64,000 nucleotides of DNA from Hirundichthys speculiger (lineage: Eukaryota > Chordata > Actinopteri > Beloniformes > Exocoetidae): positions 62,001 through 126,000 of the forward strand of contig JAGFBZ010000258.1 in NCBI GenBank assembly GCA_018398805.1, in the 5' to 3' direction. The notes under the pieces were generated by a model. The model saw only the letters and a program-made list of their open reading frames with translations. It did no database searches and was not told where the DNA came from. Position 1 is the first letter of the stretch, and each line of letters begins with the position of its first letter. Of the stretch, positions 60,300-64,000 are shown piece after piece. A program made the position numbers and the translations under genes.

Positions 60300-61130
60300 G
60301 ATGACGTACAGAGTACAGAGCCCTCTCCAAACAGCGCGCTTATGAAAGTTTACCTTTTGATTATGGACAGGTTAGCTGTGACCCAGTGATCTCTAATCAA
60401 GTCCATCTCTCAGAGCTCGTATTGATTGTGGTTGCAGAGCAGGAGTGAATCTTCCCTATTGATCTGCTTTGATTCCTTTGTTTCATCTCCTCATAGCTCA
60501 ACTAATTGGCCTATTCTTTGTCGACAAGACTGACTTTTATGCCCGATATTACAGAGCTGTATTTATTCCCTTGAGGGGAAAAACAAATTAAAGGGAGGGA
60601 TTTCTTTGCTTTCGTCTCCCTCCTCATCTCTCGTAGTGATATCATTCTTATGAAGCCTTTTCGATACAAGATGCTCATAAATTCTGAGACAAAATCATTA
60701 TTTTCTCATAAATGTGATGATATTGCTCTCATCGGGCAGGCTGTGATGTAAAAGCACTTTATGAGATGGGCTATCTATCCCGCATGTCACGTGACGCCTG
60801 TTTTTGTTTCTTTTTGGTTGAGCAGCATTAAAGGTAATGCCTTTTCATTAAATAGAGACTCTTAGACATTTCCATCTGGGAACAAAGGATTCTCTTCGTC
60901 TTTCTCTCTGCCAAGGGAGTGATAGCGATGAAAAGAGACCTGATTCGTCATCCCGTTCTGAGAAGGGACTCGGTGTCTCTGTAAAGACCGTCGGTCCTTG
61001 TGACTTGCTGTCTAGTAAACAGAGATGCATTGATGCCTGTATGTCCCCTTTAGCCTTGAGGCAAGTATTGACCAATGCGTTACTGAGATGTTTTGTCCAG
61101 CTGGAGTGATTACAGCGTTTAGCTGAGATT
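60300..61130. promoter_or_regulatory. Possible conserved noncoding block
   Basis: Repeat-free, even composition, with motif-like words such as GATCTGCTTTGATTCCTTTG (CTTTGAT resembles a TCF/LEF site), a GTCACGTGAC E-box palindrome at about 60786, and a TGATGTAA word. No frame looks coding. Regulatory role is inference. Confidence 0.27.
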
Positions 61131-61707
61131 TACTCAGCGGTTGGGGAGACGGGACTGTCTGAAGGAGATGGACTGCTCTCCAGGCAGGAGGCCGTGGGTT
61201 CGGCTCCCCAGGGGCATGTTTGTGAGCATATCGGAGTTCTGTTTCATTAGATGCTATGTGTTATTCAATGGGAGAATTATGGATCCTGTGAGGGATGAGT
61301 TTGGGGGAGGCTGTTTTCTTAATCGGGTGTGAAACAAGAAAATAAATGATCAAAGGTTCACGTGAACGCAGCTGGAAAGTCTCCATTAAAGTGCATCAAA
61401 TTGCACTGAAGCGGATGTGAATGCCAGGATGTCTGACATAATTTAGTTTTTTAAATGAATGTTGAATTGAATGACATTTAGGAAACTCAGAGAACAGAGA
61501 TATGAACGACATGAAACAATTGATATAATACACACCCTATTGAAAAACTAGTATATTTGATTACACTATTTCGTCATTTCTAGGAAAAATGACTTCTCGT
61601 AGCATTTCATCACACACAGAACTTGTGTCAGCTCTGATGTACAGCAGATAGCTGACGTTTTCTAGCATCTGTTGCTACCTGATGGTACTTTGACGTGTGG
61701 CAATAGT
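61131..61707. other. Unassigned noncoding DNA
   Basis: Includes a B-box-like word (GTGGGTTCGGCTCCCC near 61195) considered and rejected as a tRNA gene. Nothing else recognised. Confidence 0.5.
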
Positions 61708-61893
61708 TGCAGTTCAGCAGGTGGAGTGGTTGTCTTTTAACTAGAAGGTCACTGGTTTAAACAAGATAATTAATCTTATCTCCCCCGCCCACACCCCCCC
61801 CCCACCCCCACCCCCCCCCACCACCACCACCACCCAAGTGTTTGTCAGTTGCAAATTGCTTTGGATTAAAGTATCTGCTAGAATAATTTAGTA
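61708..61893 (+). repeat. Decayed tRNA-derived SINE with internal C-rich expansion
   Basis: The head GCAGTTCAGCAGGTGGAGTGG then TGTCTTTTAACTAGAAGGTC and ACTGGTTTAA follows a tRNA-Lys-like order with A- and B-box remnants. The tail AATTGCTTTGGATTAAAGTATCTGCTAGAA is the familiar CGCTTTGGATAAAAGCGTCTGC fish SINE tail, mutated. Between them a C/CCA tract (61782-61836) has expanded. Confidence 0.72.
61782..61836. repeat. C-rich and (CCA)n simple repeat
   Basis: Runs of C broken by A, then CCACCACCACCACC. Confidence 0.93.
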
Positions 61894-62084
61894 AAGCCTC
61901 GTGATTTCAACAGCATTTGATCCCATTTTGTCACCAACTGGTTCAAAGTGAATGAAAAAAGAAGAATCCAATCATTTTGATTATAATATATTCAGAAAGT
62001 ATTGCAGCATACTGAGGAATGTAGTCTGTTAGATGGATCTTGAAGTACTGTGGGAGAATGTTGGGAATAAGTAGAGATATGTCA

Positions 62085-62525
62085 TAGTTAGGGTTGGGCA
62101 TGTCATGGTTTCTGGGTTTCCTTCTTTTTACTCTTAGTTTGGTCTCTTAGTTTGGTTCATGTTTTGTTTCCTGCTTTAATTTGAAGGTCTGTCTATTCCT
62201 TGTTGTGTTCTACTTCACTTCATTTTGTTCATCTCCCTGATTTTTTGCTACTGTGTCTCCCCTGTTCTTTGGTTTATTTATTTAAATCTTGTCTTTTTCC
62301 CCTCTTCCTTTGCTGGTTTGTCTGTTGAGTTTTGCTGTCGATCCAAATGTGGATCCACCTGTGGTCCTGGCTCTGGTTTTCCCTTGTGTTCCTGCCCTGC
62401 TGTCTCTTGGTTTTTGTGGATCACACAGTAGGTTTTTTTTTTTTGTCCTTGTTTTGGACTTTAAATTACCTTTTGTTGGAATCTCCTGCTTCCCATCCTC
62501 TTGTATTTTGGACCCTAAACCTTAA
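62085..62525 (+). repeat. T-rich teleost repeat (possible)
   Basis: A long strand-biased stretch of TTTGGT/TTGTTTCCTG words ending TGGACTTTAAATTACCTTTT and TCTTGTATTTTGGACCC. It resembles a T-rich fish repeat that usually ends with TTTGGACT-type sequence. The overlapping frames at 62225-62547 are hydrophobic by composition, not real membrane proteins. Confidence 0.4.
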
Positions 62526-62750
62526 CAAGATAGAAAGTAAGAGCTAAAGATACTGAACTAGGCTGTGGATTTGTATAGATGTATCCTGTCAAGTAAAAAT
62601 TACACATATTTTTATGAATTACATCTCTTTGCCATTGCATTCCCTTGATAAACTCCTTAGTGTGATTATAACATCACTAACACCACTTCTATAAAATGGA
62701 AAGTAGAACTTGTTATATTTTCAACAACCTAATGAAATATTCTCAGTGCC

Positions 62751-62996
62751 TAAACCTTACAAAGTAAACATATTTTTCACTTCCTTACTCTGACCCAACA
62801 TGTTTGAATCTTAAAAACCTAACCAAGTCTGTTGGGAAGATAAATCTCACCCATGGTATTCTGGGTGTAAACTTGACCCAGTATGTTTAGGGTATAAACC
62901 TAAGGAGGCTCAGAACATAAACCTGACCAGATATGCTTGGTGCCTAAACCTAAACAAGTATGTTTGGTTCTGACAAGTAAAACCTAACTGAGTAAG
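62751..62996 (+). repeat. Degenerate ~28-bp minisatellite
   Basis: About nine diverged units of a form close to TAAACCTAACCAAGTATGTT plus TGGGTG. Clear units start at the TAAA or ATAAA words near 62751, 62812, 62840, 62868, 62895, 62918, 62945 and 62978. Several have lost or gained bases. No coding capacity. Confidence 0.75.
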
Positions 62997-64000
62997 GACT
63001 TAAAATTGCAGTGTGACTGTTCCTGATGACCCTCACCAGTCAGTAATGCCAGTTTACCACACAAGCAAAGACAGGAGGGTGCAGCACACCGTGACAACCC
63101 CAGCTGTCGTAAGAGTCTGAAATGAAAGTAGTCTTTAGTCTGTCATTTTCTAAAGATGACACATGGGTGGGTAAATGTTGTTTTTTTTTTGTTTTCTTCA
63201 CCTCAAGATGCACAGTGGTGACAGCTCATCTGGACTGTGTATTTTGTCAGTGATAGAACTGTGAATTTATGCAACCAAGACAAATCATCAGATCTTTTAG
63301 AGGATGGGTTTAAAAGACTGTTGCTTACAAGTCTGAATGGTTAGGTGAAGGATTTTGTTGTTTCAAATTTTATGGATAGTCTAAATTAAATGTTTTATTT
63401 CATTTATTATGGTTTGTTATAAATATAACTTGACTTGTTACAAAGTAAGTTGTTCTTAGCCTGTAAATGTTAGAGTCTAATCTCCTCCTGAAGTTAAGTT
63501 TAATATCTGGAAGGTTCATCTTACAAACAAACTATTCATGTATTGTAGTTCACTAGGTTGATTGATAGACTTCACATTTCTAAGAGTTTTTTTTTCTTCT
63601 TCATATTCTATACATGCATGACACAGATTTACAACACAAAGATCATGAAAATGCACCTATTTTCTACTTACTTCCACTTTTTTTTTTGCTCAAGAATCTC
63701 TGAGGATACTTTGCGGTATTATTGTGTATCGGAAAAACAAACAAGAGAAAACTAATTTGCATCATCCGTGGCTGCAGAAAGCCTAAGACTGTCATAATAA
63801 CCTCGTAACAGTGGCAGATACCAACAAAATTAATTCTGCTGCTATTGGTTTTACTGTGCTTCCCTTTGGGGAAACAAAGGACCATTAGGTATAATGAAAA
63901 TGACTGAAAGAGCCCAGCTTTCAAGCGACTTGAATATTTCCCTAAAGTCTCATTTTCGCCGATTTGGTGTTGCATGTGCATTGTCATGCTTCTCTGTACC
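62997..64000. other. Unassigned noncoding DNA to the window end
   Basis: Poly-T runs near 63181 and 63587. A 107-codon reverse frame at 63664-63987 has no recognised domain. Nothing else is seen. Confidence 0.5.

Noticed and set aside
61140..61215. tRNA-like stretch with GTGGGTTCGGCTCCCC
   Set aside because: One B-box-like word is present, but no A box in register, no acceptor stem and no anticodon arm could be drawn.
62225..62547. Hydrophobic frames resembling membrane proteins
   Set aside because: Caused by T-rich repeat sequence. Three overlapping frames look equally hydrophobic.

Overview
This window looks like a piece of a teleost fish chromosome, probably from a spiny-rayed (acanthomorph) fish. 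The reasons are the AT-rich, CpG-poor background, many CA/GT, AT and TTTC microsatellites, several dispersed repeats seen only in bony fish, and a dense load of Tc1-like, hAT and pogo-like DNA transposons. I find no confident host protein-coding gene, rRNA or tRNA. Nearly every open reading frame is short, chance or microsatellite-driven. The only stretches with convincing protein homology are decayed transposases. The window is best read as a gene desert or very large intron.

Layout. 0-10 kb: mostly unassigned DNA with a truncated hAT-like fragment split by a TTTC array, a large AT array and a possible conserved noncoding block near 6.1-6.6 kb. 10.2-11.7 kb: a complete-ended hAT element with perfect 8-bp target duplications and a deleted transposase. 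13.9-16.4 kb: a teleost dispersed repeat split by a 1.6-kb Tc1-like element with ~210-bp inverted repeats. 16.7-17.9 kb: an unclassified inverted-repeat element carrying GCGGGT-type subterminal motifs. 20-29 kb: three diverged direct copies of an unclassified block, a LINE-like fragment and another Tc1 fossil. 29.5-36.7 kb: a BED-finger hAT-like element, a TTAA-flanked and a TA-flanked inverted-repeat element, a Tc1 fossil, and an interstitial telomeric tract.

37-45 kb: a very CpG-dense 80-bp cluster, the first of three pogo-like copies (with a Helitron-like insertion inside it), a GTTTTAGT-rich repeat and a pure (AT)58 array. 45.9-50.4 kb is the most structured part. A Tc1-like element is interrupted by a hAT element, which is itself interrupted by a pogo-like element, and a second Tc1-like element follows directly. 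52-64 kb: two more Tc1 fossils, two tRNA-derived SINEs, a full Helitron-like repeat, a THAP-like fragment, the third pogo-like copy (encoding a PCNA-binding-type motif), and a degenerate ~28-bp minisatellite.

No set of genes works together here. The biology is that of transposon layering: the insertions can be ordered in time by nesting, and every transposase seen is broken by frameshifts, stops or loss of catalytic residues. A few non-repetitive blocks (about 6.1-6.6, 12.5-13.5, 31.1-31.7 and 60.3-61.1 kb) have the look of conserved regulatory DNA, but this cannot be tested without an alignment.
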